From contig JAGOBF010000011.1 of assembly GCA_017983515.1 (NCBI GenBank), positions 1 to 64,000 on the forward strand: DNA of 64,000 bases, given 5' to 3'. How positions within the stretch are numbered: the stretch's first letter is position 1; each line of letters opens with the position of its first letter. Source of the stretch: Promineifilum sp. (GTDB lineage Bacteria; Chloroflexota; Anaerolineae; Promineifilales; Promineifilaceae). Below are positions 18,691 to 26,618 of the stretch, piece after piece. A program made the translations under genes and the position numbers. The notes beneath the pieces were generated by a model that had not been told where the DNA came from, did not search any database, and was given only the letters and a program-made list of their open reading frames with translations.

Positions 18691-19527
18691 TCATTCCGTG
18701 GTCGCTTCCGCATAATCCAGAAAGCGATCCGGCACCCAGCCGATCGTTCCGTCTACAGTCTGAATCTCTTGCCACACCTGGCCGCCGTAAAAAGCGTTGC
18801 CGGTCAATGGAATAACCGTGTCGCCCCGCACAAGCACGACCAACACCGGCCCGCCAGGCAGCCGCCGCACCGGCAGCGTGCTGGTCTCATTGTTGATGAT
18901 CGCCGTGGGCACGAGGATAGGCGTAGCCGTCGGCGTGGGCGACGGCTCGGGCGTCATCGTCACGGTGGGGGCGCGCGTTGGTGACGCCGCCGGCGGGGGC
19001 GTCCCGGTCGCCGGTTGTTCGGTGCCCGCGCCGGGTGGCAACGCGATCTCGGCCGTCGCCGCATCCAGGGTGCCGGTAACGACCACGCCCGGCTCCAGCG
19101 TGGCCTGGGGTGTGATCAGGCCGCTCATTGCCCCGCTGGCCCCACCCGCGCTTGAGGTCGGCAGGCCAACCATCGCGCCGGATTGGCTACCAGCCGTTTC
19201 CTCGCCAACAGTCCCATCTTCGGCCACCGCCGTCCCCGCCGATTCCGTCACCGCAACAACCGGATCGTCGGTCGCGGCCGCCGTCGCTTCGCCACGATCC
19301 AACGGGACGCCGGCCAGAAAAAACCCCATCGCCAACAACAACAACGCCAACCCATAGCCCGTGAAAGAACGAGCACGCAGGTCGAGCCGCCGGCCGGTCA
19401 GCTTGAATCGGGTCAGGAGGCGCGGGGATTGGGCCAGGAACGCCAATAGGACAGCGATGAGCGCCCCCAGAGCGCCAAGCCCCATCCCCCACAACGTCCA
19501 GGTCGGAAAGCCCAACGAGTTTGTCAT
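18691..19527 (-). CDS. Membrane protein with C-terminal SH3b-like domain
   Basis: A 278-residue protein from the ATG at 19527. Two membrane segments (about 10-30 and 55-75) precede a long Pro/Thr/Ala/Glu-rich linker (about 80-205). A C-terminal SH3b-like module follows (about 205-275: LPVRRLPGGPVLVVL, GQVWQEIQTVDGTIGWVPDRFL). Bacterial SH3 domains bind peptidoglycan or peptides. There is no catalytic domain. It is a probable wall-binding membrane protein. The RBS is unclear, so the exact start is uncertain. Confidence 0.7.
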   Translation of the reverse strand: MTNSLGFPTWTLWGMGLGALGALIAVLLAFLAQSPRLLTRFKLTGRRLDLRARSFTGYGLALLLLAMGFFLAGVPLDRGEATAAATDDPVVAVTESAGTAVAEDGTVGEETAGSQSGAMVGLPTSSAGGASGAMSGLITPQATLEPGVVVTGTLDAATAEIALPPGAGTEQPATGTPPPAASPTRAPTVTMTPEPSPTPTATPILVPTAIINNETSTLPVRRLPGGPVLVVLVRGDTVIPLTGNAFYGGQVWQEIQTVDGTIGWVPDRFLDYAEATTE

Positions 19528-19567
19528 AACCGCCACATTATAGCGCGTTTAGGATTCGTGGCAGGTG

Positions 19568-19596
19568 TTGCACCCGGCCTGTAGCAAAGCTATTAT
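19568..19596 (+). promoter_or_regulatory. Promoter of signal peptidase gene
   Basis: TTGCAC and TATTAT are separated by exactly 17 bp, placing transcription start about 40 nt before the lepB ATG at 19644. Confidence 0.55.
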
Positions 19597-19643
19597 CTAA
19601 ACGTCAGGTTTAGATCTATGGCAGCAATTTACGAGTAAACTTC

Positions 19644-20255
19644 ATGTCAGCGGTCGAAAATACATCATTAACGTCAGAGGAACCGCTCGTCTTTGGAGAA
19701 GTTCCACAAACTGAACCGGCCGCCCAGCGCCGCCCCACCTCCGCCTTCATCCGCGAGATCATCGAGACGCTCCTTCTGACATTTTTCATCTTTTGGCTAG
19801 TCAATGGTCTGATCGGCCGTTATCGCATTGACGGCAACAGCATGAATCCTACGCTGCTCAACGGCGAATACCTCATCATCAGCAACTTCGCCTATAAGCT
19901 CGACGAGCCGGAGCGCGGCGACATCATCGTCTTCCACCATCCGCGCAGCGAACTCAACCTCATCAAGCGCGTCATCGGCCTGCCCGGCGACACGATTGAA
20001 GTGCAAAACGGCGTGGTCAGCGTTAACGGCATCTCAATCGATGAACCCTACATCCAGGCCCCGCCAACCTACAGCAGTAGTTGGGTAGTGCCGGAGGGCC
20101 AGTTCTTCGTCCTGGGCGACAACCGCAATAATTCCAGCGACTCCCACGCCTGGGGCTTCCTGCCGGAAGACCACATCCTGGGTAAAGCCTTGCTGGTTTA
20201 CTGGCCGCCAAGTGAGTGGACCAAAGTTCCCCACCACGACTATCCTTCCAGTTAA
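19644..20255 (+). CDS. lepB: Signal peptidase I
   Basis: A 203-residue membrane protease that removes signal peptides from secreted proteins. A cytoplasmic N-terminal stretch of about 38 residues is followed by one membrane segment (about 39-57). The catalytic serine is in GNSMNPTL (S66) and the general-base lysine in LIKRVIGLPGD (K108). The family box GDNRNNSSDSHAWGFLP is intact near the end. Length is normal for Gram-positive-like SipS types. It stands between the surface-protein genes and the BMC locus with its own promoter. Confidence 0.93.
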   Translation: MSAVENTSLTSEEPLVFGEVPQTEPAAQRRPTSAFIREIIETLLLTFFIFWLVNGLIGRYRIDGNSMNPTLLNGEYLIISNFAYKLDEPERGDIIVFHHPRSELNLIKRVIGLPGDTIEVQNGVVSVNGISIDEPYIQAPPTYSSSWVVPEGQFFVLGDNRNNSSDSHAWGFLPEDHILGKALLVYWPPSEWTKVPHHDYPSS

Positions 20256-20568
20256 GAAGAATCCACCGATTTATAGGTCTGCGATTGATGAAATTCGTGT
20301 CAACCGCCAACCCTTGAGATTTGTGCGTCACGAGCCAGATCGAAATAGCCTCGGACGGCACACGGCTTTTTCAGAAACCGGCCGCTCCCTGTAGCGCCAA
20401 CTTCTTAACCGGCTTCGCAACCCCGCCATTCTAACCGGTGCACCTCGCCGCCGCCGGATTAAAATCCGGCGCTACGTGATCTAATCAATTGACAACTGAA
20501 AAGCCCTCGGATAATACAAACCAGACTTTACATTCTGTGAAATCCGTGTAATCTGTGAACCTATTCTC
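20256..20568. other. Intergenic leader region of the BMC locus
   Basis: About 313 bp with no credible gene. It contains a class C palindrome (20391-20475) and, near its right end, a single arm of the CGGAT/ATCCG repeat words (about 20530-20560, AATCCGTGTAATCTGTG). The BMC operon promoter should lie here, but I found no convincing hexamer pair. Confidence 0.5.
20391..20475. repeat. Class C palindrome (GTAGCGCC...GGCGCTAC)
   Basis: Outer arms GTAGCGCC and GGCGCTAC enclose an inner hairpin CCGGATTAAAATCCGG (20454-20469). The same words recur as a compact hairpin at 26614-26643 inside the BMC operon. Confidence 0.6.
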
Positions 20569-20580
20569 AGGAGGTTATGA

Positions 20581-21345
20581 ATGGTCGACGAGAGGGCGAC
20601 AATTGAAGCCCTGGTGCGAAAGGTCGTGATGAGAACGTTGGGCGCGACGCCGGCGGCCGCCTCCGGCCGCAAGCGTACCTTGCTCGACGAGGCCACGATG
20701 CGCGACACGCCCATCGGCGCTATCCTCCAACTGACGCCCGACACGCTCGTCACGCCTTTGGCTCGCCAGGTGGCTCAGGAACGACATATCACCTTGCAAA
20801 CGGCCGCCGCCCCGCCGCCCCACGTGGCAGCCAGGACCGGAGCGCGTCGCGTCGCTATCGGCGCCGATCACGGTGGCTATGAACTGAAAGAAGCGCTGAA
20901 AAACATGCTCGCCGCCGACTACGAGGTCATCGACTGCGGCACGCACAGCAAAGACCCTGTGGATTATCCCGACATTGCCGTAGCTGTGGCCCAGCGGGTG
21001 GCGACGGGCGACGTCTGGCGCGGTATTGTCATCGACGGCGCGGGTATCGGTAGCTGCATGGCCGCCAACAAGATAGCTGGTGTACGCGCGGCAATGTGTT
21101 ATGATCAGGCCACAGCCGTGAACAGCCGTGAACACAACAACGCCAACGTTCTGACACTGGGCGCAGGCCTCATCGGCCCCACCCTGGCTCAGCAAATTGT
21201 CAAGACCTGGTTGGGAACGGAGTTCGGCGGCGGGCGACACGCCGCGCGGGTGGCCAAGATCGATGCCCTCGACGGCCGCCGTCCGGCCGTGGCCCAGCCC
21301 GTCTCCCCGGCCAGCGCCGCGACGAAAACTCCGCCCGCCTATTGA
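20581..21345 (+). CDS. rpiB: RpiB-family sugar-phosphate isomerase, BMC cargo
   Basis: 254 residues, about 100 longer than ordinary RpiB. AGGAGG (20569-20574) lies 6 nt before the ATG. Residues 5-20 (RATIEALVRKVVMRTL) form an amphipathic helix like BMC encapsulation peptides, followed by a segment of unknown role (about 34-75) and the RpiB domain from about 88 (RRVAIGADHGGYELK). Family residues NSREHNNANVL (H185) are intact. The catalytic cysteine of E. coli RpiB is replaced by D152 in IDGAGIGSCMAANK. RpiB interconverts aldo- and keto-pentose phosphates; the true substrate here may differ. It is the first gene of the BMC locus. A separate housekeeping RpiA lies at 56464-57153. Confidence 0.85.
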   Translation: MVDERATIEALVRKVVMRTLGATPAAASGRKRTLLDEATMRDTPIGAILQLTPDTLVTPLARQVAQERHITLQTAAAPPPHVAARTGARRVAIGADHGGYELKEALKNMLAADYEVIDCGTHSKDPVDYPDIAVAVAQRVATGDVWRGIVIDGAGIGSCMAANKIAGVRAAMCYDQATAVNSREHNNANVLTLGAGLIGPTLAQQIVKTWLGTEFGGGRHAARVAKIDALDGRRPAVAQPVSPASAATKTPPAY

Positions 21346-21359
21346 GCGGGCGACTTGTT

Positions 21360-21368
21360 TGGTATACT
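21360..21368 (+). promoter_or_regulatory. Extended -10 element just upstream of deoC
   Basis: TGGTATACT ends only 9 nt before the deoC ATG, with a weak TTGAGC 15 bp upstream of the hexamer. No Shine-Dalgarno lies between. If used, it would give a leaderless or nearly leaderless deoC transcript. Confidence 0.4.
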
Positions 21369-21377
21369 GGCGACTAA

Positions 21378-22253
21378 ATGACCACCTACGACACCGCTAC
21401 CGTTGAACGCGTCATCGAAGAGGTGACCCGCGAAGTGCTGCTCCGACTCGGACAGAGTGCACCGGCCCCGGCCCAACCCGACGGCTGCAACTGTAGCGAC
21501 GGCAGTTGCGTGGCCCACTGCGCCGACAAGGTCGGTCGCGTCGTCTCCGCCGGGGCATCGCGCGTCTCGTCGCGGCTGGGCGTGCTGCCCCAGGACACCA
21601 ACATCGCCCAATACATCGACCACACCCTGCTGAAACCCGACGCCACCCAGGACCAGATCGCCCAACTCTGCTACGAGGCCCGCACCCACCACTTCGCCTC
21701 CGTCTGCGTCAACCCCACCCACGTGCGGCTCTGCGCCCAACTGCTGAAAGGCTCCGATGTGAAGGTGTGCACGGTCATCGGCTTCCCGTTGGGAGCCACG
21801 GCCGCATCGGTCAAAGCCTACGAGACCCAACAGGCCATTCGCGACGGCGCGACCGAGATAGATATGGTGATCAACGTCGGCGCACTCAAATCGCGTGACT
21901 ACGACGCTGTCTATGAAGACATCGCCGCCGTCGTGACCACGGCCCACGCCCACAATGCCCTGGTCAAGGTCATCATCGAGACGGCCCTGTTGACTGATGA
22001 AGAGAAGGTTATCGCCAGCCAGCTTTCCAAGGCGGCCGGAGCCGATTACGTGAAGACATCCACCGGCTTTGGGCCGGGCGGGGCCACGGTCGAGGACGTC
22101 GCCCTCATGCGCCGCGTCGTCGGCCCCGATTTGGGCGTCAAGGCATCCGGCGGCGTCCGCAACTATGCCGACACCCAGGCGATGATTGCCGCCGGGGCCA
22201 CGCGGATCGGTGCCAGCGCCGGCGTGGCTATCGTAGCCGAGGCCAGGAGATAA
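21378..22253 (+). CDS. deoC: Deoxyribose-phosphate aldolase, BMC cargo
   Basis: 291 residues. DeoC splits 2-deoxyribose 5-phosphate into glyceraldehyde 3-phosphate and acetaldehyde. The Schiff-base lysine is K226 in [10 protein letters not shown], the second active-site lysine is K255 in VKASGGVRN, and the acidic partner D162 lies in [11 protein letters not shown]. About 75 extra N-terminal residues precede the usual start ([15 protein letters not shown]). Residues 6-25 ([20 protein letters not shown]) form an amphipathic helix of encapsulation-peptide type. A cysteine cluster C37-x-C39-x4-C44-x3-C48 follows and could bind metal. The acetaldehyde produced is the expected substrate of the aldehyde dehydrogenase at 24167. 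The ATG lacks a Shine-Dalgarno. Confidence 0.93.
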   Translation: MTTYDTATVERVIEEVTREVLLRLGQSAPAPAQPDGCNCSDGSCVAHCADKVGRVVSAGASRVSSRLGVLPQDTNIAQYIDHTLLKPDATQDQIAQLCYEARTHHFASVCVNPTHVRLCAQLLKGSDVKVCTVIGFPLGATAASVKAYETQQAIRDGATEIDMVINVGALKSRDYDAVYEDIAAVVTTAHAHNALVKVIIETALLTDEEKVIASQLSKAAGADYVKTSTGFGPGGATVEDVALMRRVVGPDLGVKASGGVRNYADTQAMIAAGATRIGASAGVAIVAEARR

Positions 22254-22254
22254 C

Positions 22255-22533
22255 ATGGTGACATCGATCCAATGCCAGGAGTGTGGAATCGGCCGCTGTC
22301 GCCCGGTGACGACGCCCTACCTTTTGCCCATAGGCAAACACATGCTGGTCATGCCCGATTCGCCGGCCTACGTCTGCGACATCTGCGGCAACCGCTTTTT
22401 TGACGACGAATTCCTGAACGGAGTTCACTACCTTTTGGAACAGGCGGCCGAGGAATCCCGGCGGCGCACGCGGCGGCGACAGGCCCCGCATCGCGATCCG
22501 GCCGTGCTGCCCCAGGCCCGCAGGAGTCGCTAA
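22255..22533 (+). CDS. Small zinc-ribbon protein (YgiT/MqsA-like N-domain)
   Basis: A 92-residue protein starting 1 nt after the deoC stop with AGGAG 5 nt upstream, so it is translated with deoC. It has two CxxC pairs, CQEC (7-10) and CDIC (41-44), spaced as in YgiT-type zinc fingers, and the family-like stretch [14 protein letters not shown]. The C-terminus is very basic (RRRTRRRQ), suggesting nucleic acid or negatively charged surface binding. It has no HTH domain, unlike MqsA antitoxin, and no toxin gene is adjacent. Its position between a cargo enzyme and a shell gene suggests a BMC-related or regulatory role, which is unproven. Confidence 0.7.
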   Translation: MVTSIQCQECGIGRCRPVTTPYLLPIGKHMLVMPDSPAYVCDICGNRFFDDEFLNGVHYLLEQAAEESRRRTRRRQAPHRDPAVLPQARRSR

Positions 22534-22535
22534 TC

Positions 22536-23177
22536 GTGTCCTCTACTGAACTGCGCAGCTACGTCTTTCTCGACAATCTCCAGCCGCAACACGCGGCCTT
22601 CCTCGGCACAGTAGCCGGCGGCTTTTTGCCGCTGCCCGGCGACGCCTCGCTGTGGATCGAGATCTCGCCCGGCATCGAGATCAACCGCATCACCGATGTG
22701 GCCCTCAAGTCCACCGACGTACGGCCGGGGATGCAGGTCATCGAGCGCCTCTATGGGCTGCTGGAAATCCATTCGCCCAGCCAGGCCAGCGTGCGCGCCG
22801 CCGGCGCGGCCATCCTGGAGGAACTCGGCGTGGCTGAGTCGCAGCGGCTCAAGCCCAAGGTCATCTCCAGCCAGATCATCCGTAATGTCGATCCGCACCA
22901 GACGCAGCTGATCAACCGTGTGCGGCATGGACAGATGATCATGGCCGGACAGACGTTGTACGTGATGGAAGTGGCCCCGGCGGCCTACGCGGCCCTGGCC
23001 GCCAACGAAGCCGAAAAGCGCGCCAATCTGAATATTCTGGAGGTGCGGGCCATCGGCAGTTTCGGCCGCATCTACCTGGGCGGCGAAGAGCGCGACATCA
23101 TGGCCGGCTATCAGGCGGCCCTCGATGCCATCGAGGGCATCAGCGGCCGCGAACAAGACGGTAAACGCAGCGAGTAG
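22536..23177 (+). CDS. BMC-T shell protein, double-stacking type
   Basis: 213 residues with two fused BMC domains forming a pseudohexameric trimer. GTG start at 22536, with CAGGAG about 9 nt upstream and 2 nt after the previous stop. The N-terminal domain runs through [38 protein letters not shown] and the second through [24 protein letters not shown] to [26 protein letters not shown]. From memory this matches the trimers of the Haliangium-type shell that stack face to face and have a gated central pore. Such pores are thought to pass larger substrates or cofactors. Confidence 0.9.
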   Translation: MSSTELRSYVFLDNLQPQHAAFLGTVAGGFLPLPGDASLWIEISPGIEINRITDVALKSTDVRPGMQVIERLYGLLEIHSPSQASVRAAGAAILEELGVAESQRLKPKVISSQIIRNVDPHQTQLINRVRHGQMIMAGQTLYVMEVAPAAYAALAANEAEKRANLNILEVRAIGSFGRIYLGGEERDIMAGYQAALDAIEGISGREQDGKRSE

Positions 23178-23192
23178 CGAGTATAGAATAAG

Positions 23193-23256
23193 CCACTGAT
23201 TACACGGATTTCGCAGACTAAAGAGCGGAAATCTGGGTAATCTACGAAATCTGTGG
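23193..23256. repeat. Class A palindrome before the BMC-H gene
   Basis: The left arm starts CCACTGATTACACGG and the right arm ends GAAATCTGTGG. The 25-nt arms are complementary at most positions around a 14-nt loop. It lies between the BMC-T and BMC-H genes, ending 10 nt before the BMC-H ribosome binding site. Confidence 0.6.
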
Positions 23257-23279
23257 TTCGTTATTGAGGAGAGATGAAC

Positions 23280-23570
23280 ATGACAGAAGCATTGGGCATG
23301 ATCGAATGCCGCAGTTTCGCCGCCATGGTCGAGGCGTCGGACGCGATGGTGAAGGCCGCCCGGGTCGAGCTGGTCGGCTATGAGAAAACCGGCGGCGGCT
23401 ACGTGACGGCCATCGTCCGCGGCGACGTGGCCGCGGTGAAGGCGGCCGTGGAAGCCGGCGCGCGTGGAGCCGAAAAGATCGGCGAGATCGTCGCCGTCCA
23501 CGTGATTCCGCGCCCGCACGAGAATGTCGACAGCATGTTGCCCCTCGGCCGCGCGCCAGGCGCTGAGTAG
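23280..23570 (+). CDS. BMC-H hexameric shell protein
   Basis: 96 residues, the main facet tile of the shell. The ATG at 23280 is preferred because GAGGAG lies about 8 nt upstream; the ATG at 23274 is too close. The sequence begins [33 protein letters not shown] and has the usual [23 protein letters not shown] segment, with pore-loop region near [15 protein letters not shown]. It closely resembles canonical CcmK/PduA-fold proteins and, from memory, the Haliangium BMC-H. It is the only BMC-H of the locus, so it should form most of the shell surface. Confidence 0.95.
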   Translation: MTEALGMIECRSFAAMVEASDAMVKAARVELVGYEKTGGGYVTAIVRGDVAAVKAAVEAGARGAEKIGEIVAVHVIPRPHENVDSMLPLGRAPGAE

Positions 23571-23580
23571 TCGACCGGAG

Positions 23581-23684
23581 AAGAATCAAACACGGATAGT
23601 ACGGCTGGTGCGGATCAAACGGATCAAAATCCTTCAATCCGTACTGGCCGTGCTATCCGTGCCCCATCCGTGTTTAAAAATTCT
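23581..23684. repeat. Class A palindrome between BMC-H and BMC-P
   Basis: Outer arms AAACACGGAT and ATCCGTGTTT are perfect, with inner complementary words CGGATAGTACGG and GGCCGTGCTATCCG. It fills the 132-bp gap after the BMC-H stop and ends about 18 nt before the next start codon. Confidence 0.7.
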
Positions 23685-23702
23685 TCTCCTCATAGGTGAA
23701 CT

Positions 23703-24002
23703 ATGTTTCTCGGCAAGGTGATCGGCACGCTGGTGGCGACGCAGAAAGAAGCTTCGCTCGACGGCCTAAAATTCCTGGTTGTTCGCCGCCTCAGCGTCGA
23801 CAACGAGGACGAACGCGGCTATGTCGTGGCCGCCGATGCCGTCGGCGCGGGTCTGGGCGAGGTCGTCATGGTCGCCACCGGCAGCTCGGCCCGCCAGACG
23901 GTGATGACCGACAAGCGGCCGTGCGACGCGGTCATCATGGCCATCGTCGACTCATGGGAAGTGGACGGACGCGAGCGGTATAACAAGGGCCAAGGTTCGT
24001 AG
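23703..24002 (+). CDS. BMC-P (EutN/CcmL family) vertex protein 1
   Basis: 99 residues. Pentameric vertex caps of BMC shells have this fold, and the family start FLGKVIGTLVATQK plus LDGLKFLVVRRL is clear. The core GYVVAADAVGAGLGEVVMVATGSSAR matches the EutN/CcmL signature. It has a longer, polar C-terminal tail (EVDGRERYNKGQGS) than the two other BMC-P proteins here. AGGTGA sits just before the ATG. Pentamers are needed in only 60 copies per shell. Confidence 0.93.
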   Translation: MFLGKVIGTLVATQKEASLDGLKFLVVRRLSVDNEDERGYVVAADAVGAGLGEVVMVATGSSARQTVMTDKRPCDAVIMAIVDSWEVDGRERYNKGQGS

Positions 24003-24166
24003 TCAGCAGCTTTAGTTGCGTTCTTATTAGACAAAGTGCTTAGAAATGCCACGAACTTTTAGGGTGCGCCTCTGAGAATCGGCGCAATCCTTGAAATCTG
24101 CTTTCTCTATTAGGGGCCGCGCCAAAGTGCCTTGCGACGAACGAGGATTCAGGCAAGTAAAACGCA

Positions 24167-25651
24167 ATGAATGACCGCGATATTCAGGCCATCATCGACC
24201 GCGTGATGCGCGAGGTCGACGGCCACCCGGTGCCGGCCCCCGCGGAACCGGCCACCCGGCCGGCCGCGCCCGCACGCGCCAACGGCAGCTACGGCGCGAC
24301 CGCCGCCCCGCCCACGAGCGGGGGAGATTCGGGCATCTATCCCACGCTCGACGAGGCCGCCGCCGCCGCCCGCGCCGCCTTCATGCGCCTCAATACCCTG
24401 CCGCTGGCCATCCGCCAGGACATGGTCGCCCACATGCGCCGCGCGGCGCGAGAGAACGCCCTGCTGCTGGCCGAACTGGCCCAGAGCGAGACGGGCATGG
24501 GCCGCGTCGAAGACAAAGTGCTCAAGAATGTCCTCAACGCCGACAAGGCCCCCGGCACCGAAGCGCTGCCATCGCAGGCCTGGAGCGGCGACCACGGGCT
24601 GACGTTGGTTGAGTATGCTCCCTACGGTGTCATCGGTTCGTTGACGCCCAGCACCAACCCCACCAGCACGGTCATCTGCAATTCCATCAGCATGGTGGCC
24701 GCCGGCAATGCCGTCGTCTTCAACGCCCATCCCAGCGCCAAAGGGGCATCCAATCGCACGATACAAGTCCTCAACCGGGCCATCATGGCTGCCGGCGGCC
24801 CGGCCGATCTGTTGACTGGCGTCGCCGACCCCACGCTGGAATCGGCCCAGGCGCTCATGGTTCACAAGCTCATCCGCCTGCTGGTCGTCACCGGCGGCAC
24901 GCCGGTCGTCCGCGCTGCCATGAAAAGCGGCAAGCGTGCCGTCTGTGCCGGACCGGGCAACCCGCCGGTCGTCGTCGACGAGACGGCCGACATCGCCCAA
25001 GCCGGCCGCGATGTCGTCATCGGCGGCTCGTTCGACAACAACATCGTCTGTACCACCGAGAAAGAGACGTTCGCCGTGGCCTCCATTGCCGACGAACTGA
25101 TCCGCGTGATGGAAGCCAACGGCGCGGTGCGCCTCAACTCCTGGCAATTCAACCGCCTGTGGAAAGCTGTGACCACCGCCGACCGCGGCCCGCGCAAGCA
25201 CGCCGATATGAATAAAGCCTTCATCGGCAAGAACGCGGCCGTATTGCTGGCCGAGATCGGCATCAGCGCCGGGGCGGAGGTGCGCCAGATCGTGGCCGAG
25301 GTCGATCAGAATCACCCCGCCGTCTGGTCGGAGCAGATGATGCCCATCATGCCGGTCGTGCGGGTAGCCAACGCCGACGAGGGCATCGATCTGGCCGTCG
25401 AGGCCGAGCACGGCTTCCGCCACACGGCCGTCATGCACTCCAAAAATCTGGACAATCTGAGCCGCATGGCGCGGGAAATGGATTGCAGCATTTTCGTCAA
25501 GAACGGCCCCTGCCTGGCGGGCCTGGGCTACGGCGGTGAGGGCTTCTGCTCATTCACCATCGCCAGCCCCACCGGCGAGGGTCTGACCGGCCCGATCAGC
25601 TTTAGCCGCATCCGGCGCTGCACGCTGGTCGATGCTTTCCGGATCGTATGA
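24167..25651 (+). CDS. CoA-acylating aldehyde dehydrogenase, BMC cargo
   Basis: 494 residues of the PduP/EutE family, converting acetaldehyde (or propanal), CoA and NAD+ to acyl-CoA and NADH. Residues 4-18 (RDIQAIIDRVMREVD) form an N-terminal amphipathic helix followed by an Ala/Pro-rich linker (20-50), the encapsulation-peptide arrangement known for PduP. The catalytic cysteine is C295 in GGSFDNNIVCTTEKE. The nucleotide site shows as PSTNPTSTVICN and GPGNPPVVVDE. Its partner DeoC would provide acetaldehyde. There is a 164-nt gap before it with no obvious RBS at the ATG. The stop overlaps the next start. Confidence 0.95.
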   Translation: MNDRDIQAIIDRVMREVDGHPVPAPAEPATRPAAPARANGSYGATAAPPTSGGDSGIYPTLDEAAAAARAAFMRLNTLPLAIRQDMVAHMRRAARENALLLAELAQSETGMGRVEDKVLKNVLNADKAPGTEALPSQAWSGDHGLTLVEYAPYGVIGSLTPSTNPTSTVICNSISMVAAGNAVVFNAHPSAKGASNRTIQVLNRAIMAAGGPADLLTGVADPTLESAQALMVHKLIRLLVVTGGTPVVRAAMKSGKRAVCAGPGNPPVVVDETADIAQAGRDVVIGGSFDNNIVCTTEKETFAVASIADELIRVMEANGAVRLNSWQFNRLWKAVTTADRGPRKHADMNKAFIGKNAAVLLAEIGISAGAEVRQIVAEVDQNHPAVWSEQMMPIMPVVRVANADEGIDLAVEAEHGFRHTAVMHSKNLDNLSRMAREMDCSIFVKNGPCLAGLGYGGEGFCSFTIASPTGEGLTGPISFSRIRRCTLVDAFRIV

Positions 25652-26238
25652 TGGCTTCCCCCGCGCTCGCCCTGCTTGAGTTCCACAGCATCGCCGGCGG
25701 CATCGAAGCCGGCGACGCCATGGTGAAGCGCGCCCCGGTCGAACGCCTTCTATCGGGCACGATTCAGCCCGGCTACTACCTCGTGCTGGTGACCGGTGAG
25801 GTGGCCGACGTGGTCGAGGCCGTGGATGCCGGTGTGTTGATCGGCGGCGAGTTCCTGCGCGACCGGCTGCTGTTGCCCAACGTTCATCCGGGCGTAGTGG
25901 CCGCGCTGCGCGGCGAACGCGCGCCGGTCGCGGCCGATGCCCTGGGCATTGTGGAAACCACCACCGTGGCCGCGGGCATCGTGGCCGCCGACGCCGGGCT
26001 GAAGGGAGCCGAGGTGCGACTCAACCAGCTTCGGTTGGGCGACGGGCTGGGCGGCAAGGGTCTGGCTTTATTTGTGGGCTTGGTGTCCGACGTGGAAGCG
26101 GCCGTCGCCATCGGCGGCGATGCGGTGGCCGGCCTGGTGGTGCGCCGCGCGGTCGTCGCCCAACTCCACGGCGAGATGTGGGCCAACGTCAACGGCAGCG
26201 GCCGTTTCGGCGATCACTTCGCCTGGCCCCCGGCGTAA
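25648..26238 (+). CDS. BMC-T shell protein, single-layer type
   Basis: 196 residues with two fused BMC domains: ALALLEFHSIAGGIEAGDAMVKRAPVE (1-95) and ALGIVETTTVAAGIVAADAGLKGAEV (about 100-190). This arrangement forms trimers that look like hexamers and lie as a single layer, unlike the stacking BMC-T at 22536. The ATG at 25648 overlaps the aldehyde dehydrogenase stop by 4 nt; the ATG at 25651 is equally possible. Translational coupling to the dehydrogenase suggests matched production. Confidence 0.92.
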   Translation: MMASPALALLEFHSIAGGIEAGDAMVKRAPVERLLSGTIQPGYYLVLVTGEVADVVEAVDAGVLIGGEFLRDRLLLPNVHPGVVAALRGERAPVAADALGIVETTTVAAGIVAADAGLKGAEVRLNQLRLGDGLGGKGLALFVGLVSDVEAAVAIGGDAVAGLVVRRAVVAQLHGEMWANVNGSGRFGDHFAWPPA

Positions 26239-26243
26239 GAAAA

Positions 26244-26307
26244 CTATCGGCAGATCTTGCAGATCTTCTGCTTGCTCATCTGCAAATTCGGCCTTTTCTG
26301 CGGATAG
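26244..26307. repeat. Class A-like palindrome before BMC-P 2
   Basis: Left arm CTATCGGCAGA and right arm TCTGCGGATAG differ at one base pair, with further GCAGATCTT/CTGCAAA words inside. It lies between the BMC-T and the second BMC-P and is followed by a stray repeat word AATCTGTGTAATCTGTGG reaching up to that gene. Confidence 0.6.
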
Positions 26308-26351
26308 ACCGCCTTCAATCGGTGCAATCTGTGTAATCTGTGGATGCTCTT

Positions 26352-26618
26352 ATGCAATTAGCGCGCGTGATGGGTACGGTCGTGGCGACCCAAAAATATG
26401 TGGGGCTGGAAGGGATCAAGTTTCTCATCGTCCAGCCGCTTAGCAAGACGCAGCAGCCGGCCGGTGAGCCGGTCGTGGCCGCCGATGCCACCGCTCAGGC
26501 CGGGCCGGGCGAGCTGGTGTTCATTGTCGGCAGCCGCGAGGCCGCCCAGGCTCTGCCGGAGACGTTCGTCCCCGTCGACCATGCCATCGTCGGGCTGGTC
26601 GATGACGTCAACCTGTAG
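26352..26618 (+). CDS. BMC-P (EutN/CcmL family) vertex protein 2
   Basis: 88 residues from the ATG at 26352 (MQLARVMGTVVATQKYVGLEG). An in-frame GTG at 26340 lies inside a repeat word and is less likely. The EutN/CcmL signature continues KFLIVQPL, VVAADATAQAGPGELVFIVGSREA and ends with VDHAIVGLVDDVNL. There is no good Shine-Dalgarno, so translation may be weak, consistent with the low copy number of pentamers. It is followed by a compact hairpin and the third BMC-P. Confidence 0.92.
   Translation: MQLARVMGTVVATQKYVGLEGIKFLIVQPLSKTQQPAGEPVVAADATAQAGPGELVFIVGSREAAQALPETFVPVDHAIVGLVDDVNL

Noticed and set aside
20256..20568. tRNA or other stable RNA in the BMC leader region
   Set aside because: No T-loop or cloverleaf could be built; the structure seen is explained by repeat palindromes.
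22255..22533. MqsA-type antitoxin
   Set aside because: Only the zinc-ribbon part is present; there is no helix-turn-helix and no MqsR toxin nearby.
23193..23684. CRISPR-like repeats in the BMC operon
   Set aside because: Copies are inverted, not direct, and are irregularly spaced without spacers or cas genes.
24149..25438. Minus-strand open frame opposite the aldehyde dehydrogenase
   Set aside because: Gly/His-rich composition without homology, and the plus strand is an intact PduP-like enzyme.
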